Source: Oscillospiraceae bacterium (lineage in GTDB: Bacteria > Bacillota > Clostridia > Oscillospirales > Oscillospiraceae). Taken from it: a stretch of DNA of 55,673 nucleotides. The notes beneath the pieces are model-generated. The model ran no database searches. It was not told the DNA's origin and was given only the letters and a program-made list of their open reading frames with translations. Below, in pieces: positions 42,503-51,685 of this stretch; the stretch's first letter is position 1; each line of letters starts with the position of its first letter. Location of the stretch: NCBI GenBank assembly GCA_902761635.1, contig CACWLG010000011.1, forward strand, positions 1 to 55,673, read 5' to 3'. Both the position numbers and the translations under genes were made by a program.

Positions 42503-43762
42503 ATGGCAGAAGACAATATCTACACCGAACAGGAACTGAGCAAGATGGCGGACGAGCTGCTCAACGCAGCGGGAGAGACGGAGCTCATCCCCGAACCGCC
42601 CAAGCCCAAGAAGAGCAGCCGCAAGAAGACGACGGACCCCCAGGAGGCCGCCAAGAGCCCGGAGGAGCGCCTCAACGAGCTCTTTGAAAAAGGCAAGAAG
42701 GCCGGCAAGCTCACCACCAAGGAACTGGAGCTGCTGGAGGAGCTGAACCTGGACGGCGAGGCCGTGGACCGCTTCTATGAGAGTCTGGAAAAAGCCGGCA
42801 TCGACATCGACGTGGGCAGCGACGATCTGCTCCCGCCGCTGGACGACGCTATGCCCGAGGCGGAGGATCTGGCCAATATCGAGGAGGTCACAAGCTCGGA
42901 CCTGGCCGACACCGACGCCCTCATGGACAGCTTCTCCACCGATGATCCCGTGCGCATGTACCTCAAGGAGATCGGCAAGGTGCCCCTGCTCACACCCGAG
43001 GAGGAGGTCGAGCTTGCCAAGCAGATGTCCCTCGGCGACGAGAATGCCAAGCACCGCATGACCGAGGCAAACCTGCGTCTCGTGGTGTCCATCGCCAAGC
43101 GCTATGTGGGCCGCGGCATGCTGTTTCTGGACCTGATCCAGGAGGGGAACCTGGGCCTGATCAAGGCGGTGGAGAAGTTCGACTACACCAAGGGCTACAA
43201 GTTTTCCACCTACGCCACCTGGTGGATCCGCCAGGCCATCACGCGCGCCATTGCCGACCAGGCCCGCACCATCCGCATCCCCGTGCACATGGTCGAGACC
43301 ATCAACAAGACCATCCGCGTCTCCCGTCAGCTTCTGCAGGAGCTGGGCCACGATCCCTCCGCCGAGGAGATCGCCAAGGAGATGGACATGCCCGTGGACA
43401 AGGTGCGCGACATCCTCAAGATCGCCCAGGAGCCCGTGAGTCTGGAGACTCCCATCGGCGAGGAAGAGGATTCCCACCTCGGCGACTTCATCCCCGACGA
43501 GGACGCGTCCGAACCGTCCGAGGCCGCTTCCTTCTCCCTGCTGCGCGAGCAGCTTGAGGAGGTGCTGGATACCCTGGCCCCGCGTGAGAAGAAGGTGCTG
43601 GAGCTGCGCTTCGGCATCGTGGACGGTCGTACCCGCACCCTCGAGGAGGTGGGCAAGGAGTTCAACGTCACCCGTGAGCGCATCCGCCAGATCGAGGCCA
43701 AGGCCCTGCGCAAGCTCCGCCACCCCAGCCGCTCCAAGAAGCTGCGGGATTTCCTGAACTGA
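42503..43762 (+). CDS. rpoD: RNA polymerase primary sigma factor
   Basis: Housekeeping sigma-70 (SigA). 419 residues. The N-terminus has a short region 1.1-like helical part and a lysine-rich patch ([10 protein letters not shown], about 34-43). Regions 1.2 ([21 protein letters not shown]), 2 ([39 protein letters not shown] in pieces), 3 and 4 ([29 protein letters not shown] in pieces) are complete. It would read the many TTGACA-17-TATAAT promoters in this window. A MITE-like element follows 10 bases after the stop. Confidence 0.97.
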   Translation: MAEDNIYTEQELSKMADELLNAAGETELIPEPPKPKKSSRKKTTDPQEAAKSPEERLNELFEKGKKAGKLTTKELELLEELNLDGEAVDRFYESLEKAGIDIDVGSDDLLPPLDDAMPEAEDLANIEEVTSSDLADTDALMDSFSTDDPVRMYLKEIGKVPLLTPEEEVELAKQMSLGDENAKHRMTEANLRLVVSIAKRYVGRGMLFLDLIQEGNLGLIKAVEKFDYTKGYKFSTYATWWIRQAITRAIADQARTIRIPVHMVETINKTIRVSRQLLQELGHDPSAEEIAKEMDMPVDKVRDILKIAQEPVSLETPIGEEEDSHLGDFIPDEDASEPSEAASFSLLREQLEEVLDTLAPREKKVLELRFGIVDGRTRTLEEVGKEFNVTRERIRQIEAKALRKLRHPSRSKKLRDFLN

Positions 43763-43772
43763 TACCATAAAA

Positions 43773-44005
43773 GGGGCTGTCTCAAAACAAAGCAATCCCT
43801 GCATAAAAATGAATGCCGTAGGGGCCGACGGCCCAGGCCGGCCTCTCTTGCCAACAGGCCACCGGTTATTTGACCGGTGGCCTGTTGGCAATTCACCTTC
43901 TGCCCTCATCGGCCCGCCGTTTTGCAGCATTCTGCGTTTTTCGGCGGGTCGACCTGGGGATCGGCCCCTAAGATTTTGCAGCCATATACGTTTTGAGACA
44001 AGCTC
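43773..44005. mobile_element. MITE-like element with GGGGCTGTCTCAAAAC ends
   Basis: 233 bases. Left end GGGGCTGTCTCAAAAC (43773-43788) matches the complement of the right end (43990-44005, read as GAGCTTGTCTCAAAAC) at 13 of 16 sites. Inside is a perfect 19-bp hairpin (43848-43866 / 43873-43891) and the words AGGGGCCGACGGCCC, CCCTCATCGGCCCG and ATCGGCCCCT. No transposase. It serves as the only hairpin after rpoD. Confidence 0.65.
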
Positions 44006-44050
44006 TTTCATGGGAAAAGGATTGCCGCCGCAGCACTCTGCGGGGGGAGA

Positions 44051-44590
44051 TCACGATGCCCGGTCCTGCACGCGCGCGGGACCGAGACGGTCACGGAGGA
44101 TCTCCCAGGCCCGGGAGCTTTCAGCACAGTCCGGCAGCAGGAAGGCCTGCACGGGACTGACATACAGATAGATACAACCCTTCGCCCTGACGGCTGTGTG
44201 TACCTTGTCCCACGCAAAGTCGGCGCTCTCCTTGCCCTTGATGACATGGATCTTCTCCGGGGAGAGAGTCACCGTGTACTGCGTTTTTTCGGCGGAGAGG
44301 CCGTTCAGCTTTGCCTGCCGGTTCACGGAGGCAAAAAACATCCCGAACCAGACGAGCGGCAGCAGCAGCCCGATGCCCAGCAGCACGCCGCCGATGAGCG
44401 CGGCCTGCTCATGCTGCCCGCGGCCCATAAAACAGACGGCGGCAAAGGCCGACATGATGAGCGCGAACAGCAGCGGATTGCGCCAGGCCTTTTTCCGCAC
44501 AAGAGAATCGAACACGGCAAAGCGGAAAAAGGTCCGTTTGTCAATATTTCCATGGATGGTAAGTGCCGGAAATTGCCGGTTTTCTGCCAT
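44051..44590 (-). CDS. YcxB-like membrane protein
   Basis: 179 residues. Two membrane helices (about 38-54 LLFALIMSAFAAVCFMG and 65-90 IGGVLLGIGLLLPLVWFGMFFA in pieces), then a C-terminal PH-like beta domain with YTVTLSPEKIHVIKG and SADFAWDKVHTAVRAKGCIYLYVS in pieces, the YcxB pattern. Function unknown. It is divergent from the TRAP operon. Confidence 0.75.
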   Translation of the reverse strand: MAENRQFPALTIHGNIDKRTFFRFAVFDSLVRKKAWRNPLLFALIMSAFAAVCFMGRGQHEQAALIGGVLLGIGLLLPLVWFGMFFASVNRQAKLNGLSAEKTQYTVTLSPEKIHVIKGKESADFAWDKVHTAVRAKGCIYLYVSPVQAFLLPDCAESSRAWEILRDRLGPARVQDRAS

Positions 44591-44685
44591 TTTTATCTCT
44601 CCGATCTACTGAAAAATGACTGAGCCCGCATTGAGGGACGATCTGTTTTCTGCATAAAACAACTCCAAAAATTCCATATAATTTA

Positions 44686-44714
44686 TGGACAAGTTTTGAA
44701 CTTGCTGTTATAAT
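44686..44714 (+). promoter_or_regulatory. Promoter of the TRAP transporter operon
   Basis: TGGACA (44686-44691), 17-base spacer, TATAAT (44709-44714), about 100 bases before the start codon. Confidence 0.75.
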
Positions 44715-44815
44715 ATAGCACAGAAGTTCGTTTGTGTACAGGGAATACAGCCGTTTCACCCAATACCTGCTGCACAAAAAAGGACTGCGGAAAAATATGT
44801 AATGGAGGAAAAAAG

Positions 44816-45814
44816 ATGAAAAAGTTTCTGGCACTCACCATGGCACTGTGCATGATTTTTGCGCTGTGCGCTGTCTCCGCTTCGGCTGACGAGCCCATCA
44901 CCCTCACCTACGCGGAAGTCAACCCCCTCGACGGCACCACCGTCGGCGAAATGGCCAAGTCCTTCAAGGCAAAGCTCGAAGAGCTGTCCGGCGGCTCCGT
45001 CCTGGTTGACATCCAGGCCAGCGGCGTTCTGGGCTCCGAGGATCAGATCCTCGACAACCTGCTCGGCGGCGGCAACATCTGCGACCTCAGCCGTATCTCC
45101 GCTTTCGCTCTGACCCAGTACGGCTGCGACAAGGCCAGCCTTCTGTCCATCCCCTACACCTTCGTCAATGAGGAGCATTTCTGGAAGTTCGCCGACAGCG
45201 AGCTTGCCCAGGAGTTCCTGAACGAGCCCCAGGAGATCGGCCTGCCCCTGCGCGGCATCTGCTACGGTGAGGAAGGCTTCCGTCACTTCTTCTTCAAGAA
45301 CGAGGTCAAGGGCCTCGATGACCTGAAGGGCCTCAAGATCCGTGTTTCCTCCGACCCTGTCATGACCGGCATGGTCTCCAACCTCGGCGCTTCCGCCACC
45401 ACGGTTGCTTTCACCGAGCTCTACAGCGCCCTGAACACCGGCGTTGTCGACGGCGCTGAGCAGCCCACCGCAAACTACCGCTCCAACGCCTTCCAGGAAG
45501 TCGCTCCCTACCTCCTGCTCGACGGTCACACCCTCGGCGCTCTGCAGATTGTCATCACCGACAATGCCTGGAACAAGCTGAACGAGGAGCAGCAGGGCTG
45601 GGTCATGGAGGCTGCCAAGGCTGCTTCCCAGACCTGCCGTGAGAAGGTCGCCGAGATCGAGCAGAAGACCTTCGAGCAGCTCAAGGAAGACGGCGCCACC
45701 GTCATCCCCGTGGAAGACAAGGGCCCCTGGGTTGAGGCTTGCCAGCCCACCATCAAGGCCAACACTGAGAAGCTGGCCGACCTGTACCAGCAGCTCGTTG
45801 ACATGGGCAAGTAA
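44816..45814 (+). CDS. dctP: TRAP transporter substrate-binding protein, DctP family
   Basis: 332 residues. Signal sequence 1-24 ending SASA-D. The mature part follows the DctP fold: LTYAEVNPLDGTTVGEMAKSF at the start, ASGVLGSEDQILDNLLGG, LKGLKIRVSSDPVMTGM with the arginine that holds a substrate carboxylate, then TELYSALNTGVVDGAEQP. It binds an organic acid outside the membrane and hands it to DctQM. Substrate not certain; the cupin downstream would fit a sugar acid. GGAGGA precedes the ATG. A hairpin terminator lies between it and dctQ. Confidence 0.94.
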   Translation: MKKFLALTMALCMIFALCAVSASADEPITLTYAEVNPLDGTTVGEMAKSFKAKLEELSGGSVLVDIQASGVLGSEDQILDNLLGGGNICDLSRISAFALTQYGCDKASLLSIPYTFVNEEHFWKFADSELAQEFLNEPQEIGLPLRGICYGEEGFRHFFFKNEVKGLDDLKGLKIRVSSDPVMTGMVSNLGASATTVAFTELYSALNTGVVDGAEQPTANYRSNAFQEVAPYLLLDGHTLGALQIVITDNAWNKLNEEQQGWVMEAAKAASQTCREKVAEIEQKTFEQLKEDGATVIPVEDKGPWVEACQPTIKANTEKLADLYQQLVDMGK

Positions 45815-45834
45815 TTCGGAACTTACAAAAGCCT

Positions 45835-45872
45835 GAGGGGCGCAGGGGAAGTCCCCTGCGCTCCGTTTTTCT
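45835..45872 (+). terminator. Terminator between dctP and dctQ
   Basis: GCGCAGGGGA pairs with TCCCCTGCGC, GG/TC extend it, and CCGTTTTTC follows. Partial read-through would give more binding protein than permease, a common design in binding-protein transporters. Confidence 0.75.
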
Positions 45873-45954
45873 CCTGTCAAGCAGACGATGAGGAAAAGCT
45901 GCGAGAACGCATCCCTCAGCGTTTGCGCAAGAACGTAAAGAAAGGGGCTTGTCA

Positions 45955-46488
45955 ATGCCTGCACTTTTCCGCACCCTTGAGAAAATCAAGCCGGTGTACG
46001 ACTGGACCTACAAGGTCCTGATGTTTATTTGCAAGCTGCTGCTTATCGGCGATATCGTGATTACCGCGTGGGCTGTTACCGGGCGCTATGTTCCATTTAT
46101 CAGCGATCCTCACTGGAGCGAGGAAATCGTGCTGACGCTGATGGTTTACATGGCTGTGCTCTCCGCTACCCTCGCCATCCGGCGGGGCGCGCATATCCGC
46201 ATGACCGCGTTTGACTCCTATCTGCCCAAAAAGGTGCTGCTGGTGTCCGATATCCTGGCGGATATCGCGGTGCTGGTTCTCGGCGTCGTGCTGGTCTACT
46301 ACGGCATCAAGTTCTGCAACTCCCCGCTGAGCCTTCGCGGCAAATACGCGTCTCTCCCCCTGAGCAAGTTCTGGCAGTACCTGCCGATCCCGGTGGCGGG
46401 CGTCGGTATGATTATCTTCGAGCTGGAGCAGATTTTCCAGCATATCGAAGCACTCTATCTTGAAAATAAGAAAAAGGAGGCAGCCTGA
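45955..46488 (+). CDS. dctQ: TRAP transporter small permease, DctQ family
   Basis: 177 residues, four membrane helices. The family's WSEEIVLTLMVYMAVLSATLAIRRGAHIRM region is clear, with RRGAHIRM as the DctQ signature loop. AAAGGGG is 7 bases before the ATG at 45955. dctM starts 2 bases after the stop. Confidence 0.92.
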   Translation: MPALFRTLEKIKPVYDWTYKVLMFICKLLLIGDIVITAWAVTGRYVPFISDPHWSEEIVLTLMVYMAVLSATLAIRRGAHIRMTAFDSYLPKKVLLVSDILADIAVLVLGVVLVYYGIKFCNSPLSLRGKYASLPLSKFWQYLPIPVAGVGMIIFELEQIFQHIEALYLENKKKEAA

Positions 46489-46490
46489 TT

Positions 46491-47792
46491 ATGTCCGGTG
46501 AAGCTTTATCTACGCTTGTCCTGCTGGGCAGCTTTTTCGTCATGATTATGCTGCGATTCCCCATCGCCTACTCCGTCGGCATTTCGACGGTGCTGTGCAT
46601 GGTCTCCATGGGTCAGAACCTTGTCACGCTGCCGCAGCAGATGGTCAAGGGCGTGTGGTCCTTCTCTCTGATGGCGGTCCCCTTCTTCATCACGATGGGC
46701 GTGCTCATGGGTACCGGCGGCATTTCCGACAAGCTGATCGCCCTGGCAAACTCCCTGGTCGGCTGGATGCGAGGGGGACTTGCGATGGTGAACATCGTGG
46801 CCTCCTACTTCTTTGGCGGCATCTCCGGTTCTGCTTCCGCCGACACCGCCTCTCTCGGCTCCATCCTCATCCCCATGATGGTCGATCAGGGCTATGACCC
46901 GGATTTCTCCACCGCCGTTACCATCACCTCCTCGTGCGAGGGCCTGCTTGTCCCGCCGAGCCACAACATGGTTATCTATGCCACCACCGCGGGCGGCGTT
47001 TCCGTGGGTGCGCTGTTCATGGCCGGCTACATTCCCGGCGCCATCCTCGCCATCGCGCTGATGGTCGGCTCCTACATCCTCTCCGTCAAGCATAATTACC
47101 CCAAGGGCGATCCGTTCTCCCTCATGAACTTCATCAAGCAGCTCGGCAAGTCCATCTGGGCTCTGCTGGCGGTGCTGATCGTGGTCGTCGGCGTTGTGGG
47201 CGGCGTCTTCACCGCCACCGAGTCCGCCGCCATCGCGGTTATCTACTCTCTGTTCGTCTCCGTGTTCATCTACAAGGGACTTGACTGGAAGGGCGTCTGG
47301 AAGAGCCTCGAGCAGTGCATTGACACGCTCGCCATCGTGCTGATCCTCATCGCCATGAGCGCGGCCTTCGGCAACTGCCTGACCCTTCTGCACGTGCCCG
47401 CCAAGGCGGCGACCTTCATCACCACCATTTCCTCGAATCCCGTTGTTGTCATCATCCTGCTGAACGTGATCCTGCTCCTGCTGGGCATGATCATGGACAT
47501 GGCGCCCATCATCCTGATCGCAACGCCGATCCTGCTGCCCGTGGCCCAGAGTGTTGGCCTGCACCCGATCCAGTTCGGCATCATGATGGTGCTCAACTGC
47601 GGCATCGGTCTGCTGACCCCGCCGGTCGGCGCGGTGCTGTTCATCGGCTCCGCCGTGGCCAAGCGCCCGATGGAGAAGGTCGTCAAGGCAACCATGCCCT
47701 TCTATCTGTGCATGATCATTGCCCTGCTGCTGCTCTCCTTCATCCCGTCCATCAGCCTGTGGCTGCCGCGCATTACCGGCGCGCTCGCGTGA
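46491..47792 (+). CDS. dctM: TRAP transporter large permease, DctM family
   Basis: 433 residues, about twelve membrane segments. It forms the sodium-coupled transport path. Seen: PFFITMGVLMGTGGISDKL, GGISGSASADTASLGSILIP (the DctM motif with small residues), the LVPPSHNMVIY sodium-site region and, in the second half, GMIMDMAPIILIATPILLPVA and GLLTPPVGAVLF. Ends near the cupin gene, 10 bases apart. Confidence 0.95.
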   Translation: MSGEALSTLVLLGSFFVMIMLRFPIAYSVGISTVLCMVSMGQNLVTLPQQMVKGVWSFSLMAVPFFITMGVLMGTGGISDKLIALANSLVGWMRGGLAMVNIVASYFFGGISGSASADTASLGSILIPMMVDQGYDPDFSTAVTITSSCEGLLVPPSHNMVIYATTAGGVSVGALFMAGYIPGAILAIALMVGSYILSVKHNYPKGDPFSLMNFIKQLGKSIWALLAVLIVVVGVVGGVFTATESAAIAVIYSLFVSVFIYKGLDWKGVWKSLEQCIDTLAIVLILIAMSAAFGNCLTLLHVPAKAATFITTISSNPVVVIILLNVILLLLGMIMDMAPIILIATPILLPVAQSVGLHPIQFGIMMVLNCGIGLLTPPVGAVLFIGSAVAKRPMEKVVKATMPFYLCMIIALLLLSFIPSISLWLPRITGALA

Positions 47793-47802
47793 GGAGGCTG
47801 CC

Positions 47803-48129
47803 ATGTTTGTAGAGAATAAAAGCATCCCCTCCACCGACCTCGGCGGCGGAGTCATCCGAAAGGTGCTGGCCTACAGCAAGAATCTCATGACCGTGGAGCT
47901 GCACTTTGAAAAGGGCGCGGTCGGCGCCCCGCACTCCCACCCGCATGAGCAGATCGGCTACATCATCTCCGGAAAGCTCGTGTATCAGGAGGAGGGGCAG
48001 GAGGACAAGATCCTCGGCACCGGCGACACCTATTATGTCGCGCCCAACGTGGTGCACGGCGTGCAGATCCTGGAGGAGACCAAGCTCCTGGACATCTTTA
48101 CGCCCATGCGGGAAGACTTCGTGAAATAA
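47803..48129 (+). CDS. Cupin domain protein
   Basis: 108 residues, one small cupin barrel. Metal ligands fit the two motifs: GAPHSHPHEQIGYIISG (two His and Glu) and VAPNVVHGV (last His). It is last in dctPQM-cupin, with GGAGG before the ATG, so it may act on the imported acid or sense it. Small cupins of this type often sit beside sugar-acid uptake genes. Enzyme activity is not shown by the sequence. Confidence 0.88.
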   Translation: MFVENKSIPSTDLGGGVIRKVLAYSKNLMTVELHFEKGAVGAPHSHPHEQIGYIISGKLVYQEEGQEDKILGTGDTYYVAPNVVHGVQILEETKLLDIFTPMREDFVK

Positions 48130-48131
48130 GC

Positions 48132-48231
48132 TTTGCGGTCAACGCTGCGCCATGCTGTGATATCAGCCTTGGAAATACCCAAAGTATTCCCAGCGGCTGA
48201 TGCCTTGCCTGACGCATCTTTGCCTCGCAAA
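48132..48231. repeat. Imperfect 100-bp foldback element
   Basis: The left half (TTTGCGG..., ...ATCAGCC, GGAAATACCC) is an imperfect complement of the right half (GTATTCCC, GGCTGAT..., ...CGCAAA), centred near 48180. It starts right after the cupin stop and joins the next foldback repeat. Confidence 0.55.
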
Positions 48232-48234
48232 TCT

Positions 48235-48364
48235 AAGGCAACACCGCACAATCCGCCTGCGGCAGCTCCTGGAAAATTTGTGCCCTGATTTCGTCACTTT
48301 TTCTTGAGGTACACAAAGTACATCTGCGAAAAAGTGCCTTTATCAGAACCCAAATTTTCTCAGG
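48235..48364 (+). mobile_element. Foldback MITE-like element, copy 1 (right end lost)
   Basis: Left end AAGGCAACACCGCACAATCC. The two arms CCTGGAAAATTTGTGCCCTG... and ...CAGAACCCAAATTTTCTCAGG are near complements. The complement of 54222-54385 matches almost throughout, but the match stops after CTCAGG, so this copy has lost its right end. No coding. Confidence 0.7.
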
Positions 48365-48424
48365 GGCCGCCCCAGAACGGAAACACCGTTTTGAAGCGGC
48401 CTCTTTCTCATACAGGAGAGACCT

Positions 48425-49618
48425 ATGAAATACGATTTTACCACCGTCCTCGACCGCCGGGGTCATGACTGCATCGCCGCAAACCTGATCCCCTTTGAGG
48501 GGGTCGAGGCAGGGGAGGGCTTCGACGCGATCCCCATGTGGGTCGCGGACATGTCCTTCCCGACCGCGCCGCCCATTCTGGAGGCGATCCAGAAGCGGCT
48601 GGAAATGCCGAACTTCGGCTACTTCACCCTGACGAAGGACTACTACGACAGCATCATCGACTGGCACAGGACCCGCAACCGGGTCACAGACCTGGAAGAA
48701 AAGCACATCGGGTATGAAAACGGCGTGCTCGGCGGCCTGAGCTCTGCGCTGCAATGCTTCACGGCGCCGGGGGACAGGATCCTGGTCCACTCGCCGACCT
48801 ATGTGGGCTTTACCCACACCTTTGACGACGCGGGCCGCACTGCCGTCCACTCGCCCCTTGTGCGCGATCAGGACGGGATCTGGCGTATGGATTATGCGGA
48901 CATGGACCGAAAGCTCAGGGAGAACAAAATCCACTTCGCGGTCTTCTGCTCGCCGCACAATCCCTGCGGAAGAGTGTGGGAGCGTAAGGAAATCGAGAAG
49001 GCCATGGAGGTCTATGCCGCCAACGACTGCCTCGTGTTCTCAGACGAGATCTGGTCGGACATCGTCATGCCCGGCTATCGGCACATTCCCACCCAATCTG
49101 TCAGCGAGGACGCAAAAAACCGTACCATCGCCCTCTATGCCCCCAGCAAGACCTTCTCTCTGGCGGGCCTTGTGGGCTCCTATCATGTGATCTACAACGA
49201 CGCTCTGCGTGACCGCATGCAGCGCCGCGCTGCCCTCAGCCACTATAACGAGCCGAACGTCCTGTCCATGCACGCCCTCATCGGCGGCTACCGGGACAGC
49301 GGCGACTGGGCGGATGAGATGATCCGGGTCATCGACGAGAACCTGGCATACGCCTGCCGCTTCATCGGGGAGCATTTTGCGGGTGTGAAGGTCATGCGCC
49401 CCCAGGGGACCTATATGCTCTTTCTCGACTGCGGCGACTGGTGCCGCGCCCACGGCGTGACGATCGACGAGCTGCTCAAGCGCGGCGTCCGCTGCGGCGT
49501 CATCTGGCAGAACGGGGAGGCCTTCTTTCTTCCCGACAGCATCCGCATGAACCTCGCCCTGCCGAAATCCAGACTGGTCGAGGCAATGGAGAGATTGAAA
49601 GAATACGTTTTTATATGA
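48425..49618 (+). CDS. PatB/MalY-type PLP aminotransferase (cystathionine beta-lyase)
   Basis: 397 residues, fold type I PLP enzyme. The PLP lysine is Lys 242 in APSKTFSLAGL; CSPHNPCGRVW, FSDEIWSDIV and FGYFTL are family marks of MalY/PatB. It would split cystathionine or other C-S compounds to thiol, pyruvate and ammonia. The neighbours downstream (nifS, nifU, cysK) also handle cysteine sulfur. The stop codon begins a bidirectional terminator. Confidence 0.92.
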   Translation: MKYDFTTVLDRRGHDCIAANLIPFEGVEAGEGFDAIPMWVADMSFPTAPPILEAIQKRLEMPNFGYFTLTKDYYDSIIDWHRTRNRVTDLEEKHIGYENGVLGGLSSALQCFTAPGDRILVHSPTYVGFTHTFDDAGRTAVHSPLVRDQDGIWRMDYADMDRKLRENKIHFAVFCSPHNPCGRVWERKEIEKAMEVYAANDCLVFSDEIWSDIVMPGYRHIPTQSVSEDAKNRTIALYAPSKTFSLAGLVGSYHVIYNDALRDRMQRRAALSHYNEPNVLSMHALIGGYRDSGDWADEMIRVIDENLAYACRFIGEHFAGVKVMRPQGTYMLFLDCGDWCRAHGVTIDELLKRGVRCGVIWQNGEAFFLPDSIRMNLALPKSRLVEAMERLKEYVFI

Positions 49619-49665
49619 ATACGGCAAAGAGCCCGGATCACACGATCCGGGCTCTTTGCCGTATT
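49618..49665. terminator. Bidirectional terminator between the lyase gene and rpmE
   Basis: A perfect 22-bp stem: 49618-49639 with 49644-49665, loop ACAC. It serves the plus-strand lyase gene and the minus-strand rpmE, whose stop is 18 bases away. Confidence 0.9.
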
Positions 49666-49682
49666 GGCTTTTATAAAACCAA

Positions 49683-49883
49683 TTACTTGATGCCGTACTT
49701 CTTGTTGAACTTGTCCACGCGGCCGCTGGTGTCGACCAGCTTCTGCTTGCCGGTGTAGAAGGGATGGCACTTGGAGCAGATTTCAACCGTGATGTCCTTT
49801 TTGGTAGAGCCAGTCTCGATGACGGCGCCGCAGGCGCAGCGGATGGTGGTCTGCTGGTAATTGGGATGGATGCCAGACTTCAT
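49683..49883 (-). CDS. rpmE: 50S ribosomal protein bL31, zinc-binding type
   Basis: 66 residues, starting [10 protein letters not shown]. The four zinc ligands are Cys 16, 18, 36 and 39 ([15 protein letters not shown]), so it is the C+ form. The ATG at 49883 is set by the family's normal start and by GAGGAGAAAAACGA before it; the open frame upstream is ignored. Own promoter at 49954-49982. Confidence 0.96.
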   Translation of the reverse strand: MKSGIHPNYQQTTIRCACGAVIETGSTKKDITVEICSKCHPFYTGKQKLVDTSGRVDKFNKKYGIK

Positions 49884-49953
49884 TTCGTTTTTCTCCTCAA
49901 TCTCAGGCTGCCTTGATTGTGTCACACTGACATAGTTACAAGACGCGACAAGT

Positions 49954-49982
49954 ATAATAACACAGCCTTGCCTGCATTGCAA
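49954..49982 (-). promoter_or_regulatory. Promoter of rpmE
   Basis: Minus strand TTGCAA (49977-49982), 17-base spacer, TATTAT (49954-49959). Confidence 0.65.
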
Positions 49983-50008
49983 GAGGAAAAAATATTTCCT
50001 AAAACATA

Positions 50009-50037
50009 TTGACATACCGGGTTTGTGGGTGTATAGT
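50009..50037 (+). promoter_or_regulatory. Promoter of nifS-nifU
   Basis: Perfect TTGACA (50009-50014), 17-base spacer, TATAGT (50032-50037), 46 bases before the start. Confidence 0.85.
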
Positions 50038-50083
50038 CTGAGCATCACAAAATACTTCCGCAGCAGGAAAGGGAATACAGTCC

Positions 50084-51271
50084 ATGATGATTTACGCAGA
50101 CAACGCGGCTACTACGAAAATGAGCCGCGCCGCCATCGATGCCATGCTCCCCTGTATGGAGCGGGACTTCGGCAACCCATCGAGCCTCTATTCCATCGGC
50201 CAGCGGGCGAAGGAGCTTCTGGAGCAGGCCCGTGCCGATGTCGCCGCGGTGATCGGAGCTGTCCCGCAGGAGATCCTCTTCACCTCCGGCGGCAGTGAAG
50301 CCGACAACCAGGCTATCCGCTCCGCCGCCGAGCTTGGGCGCAGGAGCGGGAAAACGCACATCATCTCCACTGCCTTTGAGCACCACGCCGTGCTCCACAC
50401 GCTGAAAAGGCTGGAGAAGGAGGGCTTTGAAATCACGCTTCTGGATGTGCACGAGGACGGCCTTGTCCGCCCGGAGGAGCTGGAGGCCGCCATTCGGGAG
50501 GACACCTGTCTTGTCACGGTGATGTTTGCCAACAACGAGATCGGCACCATCCAGCCCATCCGGGAGCTCGGCGCGATCTGCCGGGCGCACGGCGTCCTCT
50601 TCCACACGGATGCGGTGCAGGCCATGGGGCATCTGCCCATCGACGTGCAGGCGGACAACATCGACCTGCTCTCCGCCTCGGCGCATAAGTTTCACGGCCC
50701 CAAGGGCGTGGGCTTCCTCTATGCCCGCAAAGGCGTGCGCCTGACAAACCTGATTGAGGGCGGCGCCCAGGAGCGAGGCAGGCGGGCCGGCACCGAGAAT
50801 GTCCCCGCCATTGTCGGCATGGCCGCGGCGCTGAAGGAGTCGGCGGCAAACATGCATGCAAACGCCGAGCGCATGACGAAGCTGCGCGACAGGCTCATCC
50901 GGGGCATCGGGGAGATCCCGCACTCCGCCCTGAACGGCGACGCGGTCAGGCGCCTGCCCGGCAACGTGAATTTCTGCTTTGAGGGCATCGAGGGCGAGTC
51001 CCTGCTCCTGCTGCTGGATGACCGGGGCATCTCGGCCTCCTCCGGCAGCGCCTGTACCTCCGGCTCCCTGGACCCGAGCCATGTGCTGCTGGCCATCGGG
51101 CGCGTGCACGATGTGGCCCACGGGTCGCTCCGCCTGAGCATCGGGGAGGACACGACGGAGGAAGAGGCCGAATATATCATTCAAAACGTGAAGGAAGTTG
51201 TGGAATATCTGCGCTCGTTCTCGCCGGTGTGGCGGGATCTCACGAGCGGCAAAAGCAGCTTCATACTTTAA
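50084..51271 (+). CDS. nifS: Cysteine desulfurase, NifS/IscS type
   Basis: 395 residues. Takes sulfur from cysteine and passes it to the scaffold NifU. PLP lysine Lys 202 in [12 protein letters not shown]; catalytic cysteine Cys 324 in [23 protein letters not shown] and HTDAVQA are family marks. The ATG at 50087 is equally possible. The scaffold gene follows after 13 bases. No iscR regulator is seen. Confidence 0.94.
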   Translation: MMIYADNAATTKMSRAAIDAMLPCMERDFGNPSSLYSIGQRAKELLEQARADVAAVIGAVPQEILFTSGGSEADNQAIRSAAELGRRSGKTHIISTAFEHHAVLHTLKRLEKEGFEITLLDVHEDGLVRPEELEAAIREDTCLVTVMFANNEIGTIQPIRELGAICRAHGVLFHTDAVQAMGHLPIDVQADNIDLLSASAHKFHGPKGVGFLYARKGVRLTNLIEGGAQERGRRAGTENVPAIVGMAAALKESAANMHANAERMTKLRDRLIRGIGEIPHSALNGDAVRRLPGNVNFCFEGIEGESLLLLLDDRGISASSGSACTSGSLDPSHVLLAIGRVHDVAHGSLRLSIGEDTTEEEAEYIIQNVKEVVEYLRSFSPVWRDLTSGKSSFIL

Positions 51272-51284
51272 GGAGGATAAAGCC

Positions 51285-51677
51285 ATGGCACTTTACAGCG
51301 AAAAGGTGATGGATCACTTCCGCAATCCCCGCAACGTCGGGGTGATCGAAAATGCCGACGGCATCGGCGAGGTGGGCAACGCCAAGTGCGGCGATATCAT
51401 GAAGATGTACCTGAAAATTGATGACGACTGTATCAGCGATGTAAAGTTTGAGACCTTTGGCTGCGGCAGCGCCATCGCCTCAAGCTCCATGGCGACAGAG
51501 CTCATCAAGGGAAGACCGGTGCATGAGGCCATGCAGCTTACCAACAAGGCCGTGGCCGAGGCGCTGGACGGCCTGCCCGACTACAAAATGCACTGCAGCG
51601 TCCTGGCGGAGGAAGCCATTCAGTCGGCGCTGGAGGATTATTATCAGAAGCATCCGGAAAAAAGACCGGGGGCTTGA
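51285..51677 (+). CDS. nifU: Fe-S cluster scaffold protein, IscU/NifU N-terminal type
   Basis: 130 residues. Holds a nascent Fe-S cluster on Cys 35 (AKCGD), Cys 60 (FGCGSA) and Cys 104 (HCSVLAE), with Asp 37. SSSMATELIKG is the conserved helix. AAGGAGG precedes the ATG. The LPPVK chaperone motif of proteobacterial IscU is absent, as in clostridial types. Confidence 0.94.
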   Translation: MALYSEKVMDHFRNPRNVGVIENADGIGEVGNAKCGDIMKMYLKIDDDCISDVKFETFGCGSAIASSSMATELIKGRPVHEAMQLTNKAVAEALDGLPDYKMHCSVLAEEAIQSALEDYYQKHPEKRPGA

Positions 51678-51685
51678 ACCTGAAG

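Noticed and set aside
41525-44011. 828-codon minus-strand frame over dnaG and rpoD
   Set aside because: Runs antisense through two essential, well-recognised genes; Leu/Gly/Ala/Val-rich product without motifs.
48397-48424. Third copy of the TCTCATAC word just before the PatB gene
   Set aside because: An 8-base word is expected once or twice by chance in a window of this size, and the hairpins of the three-hairpin element are absent here.
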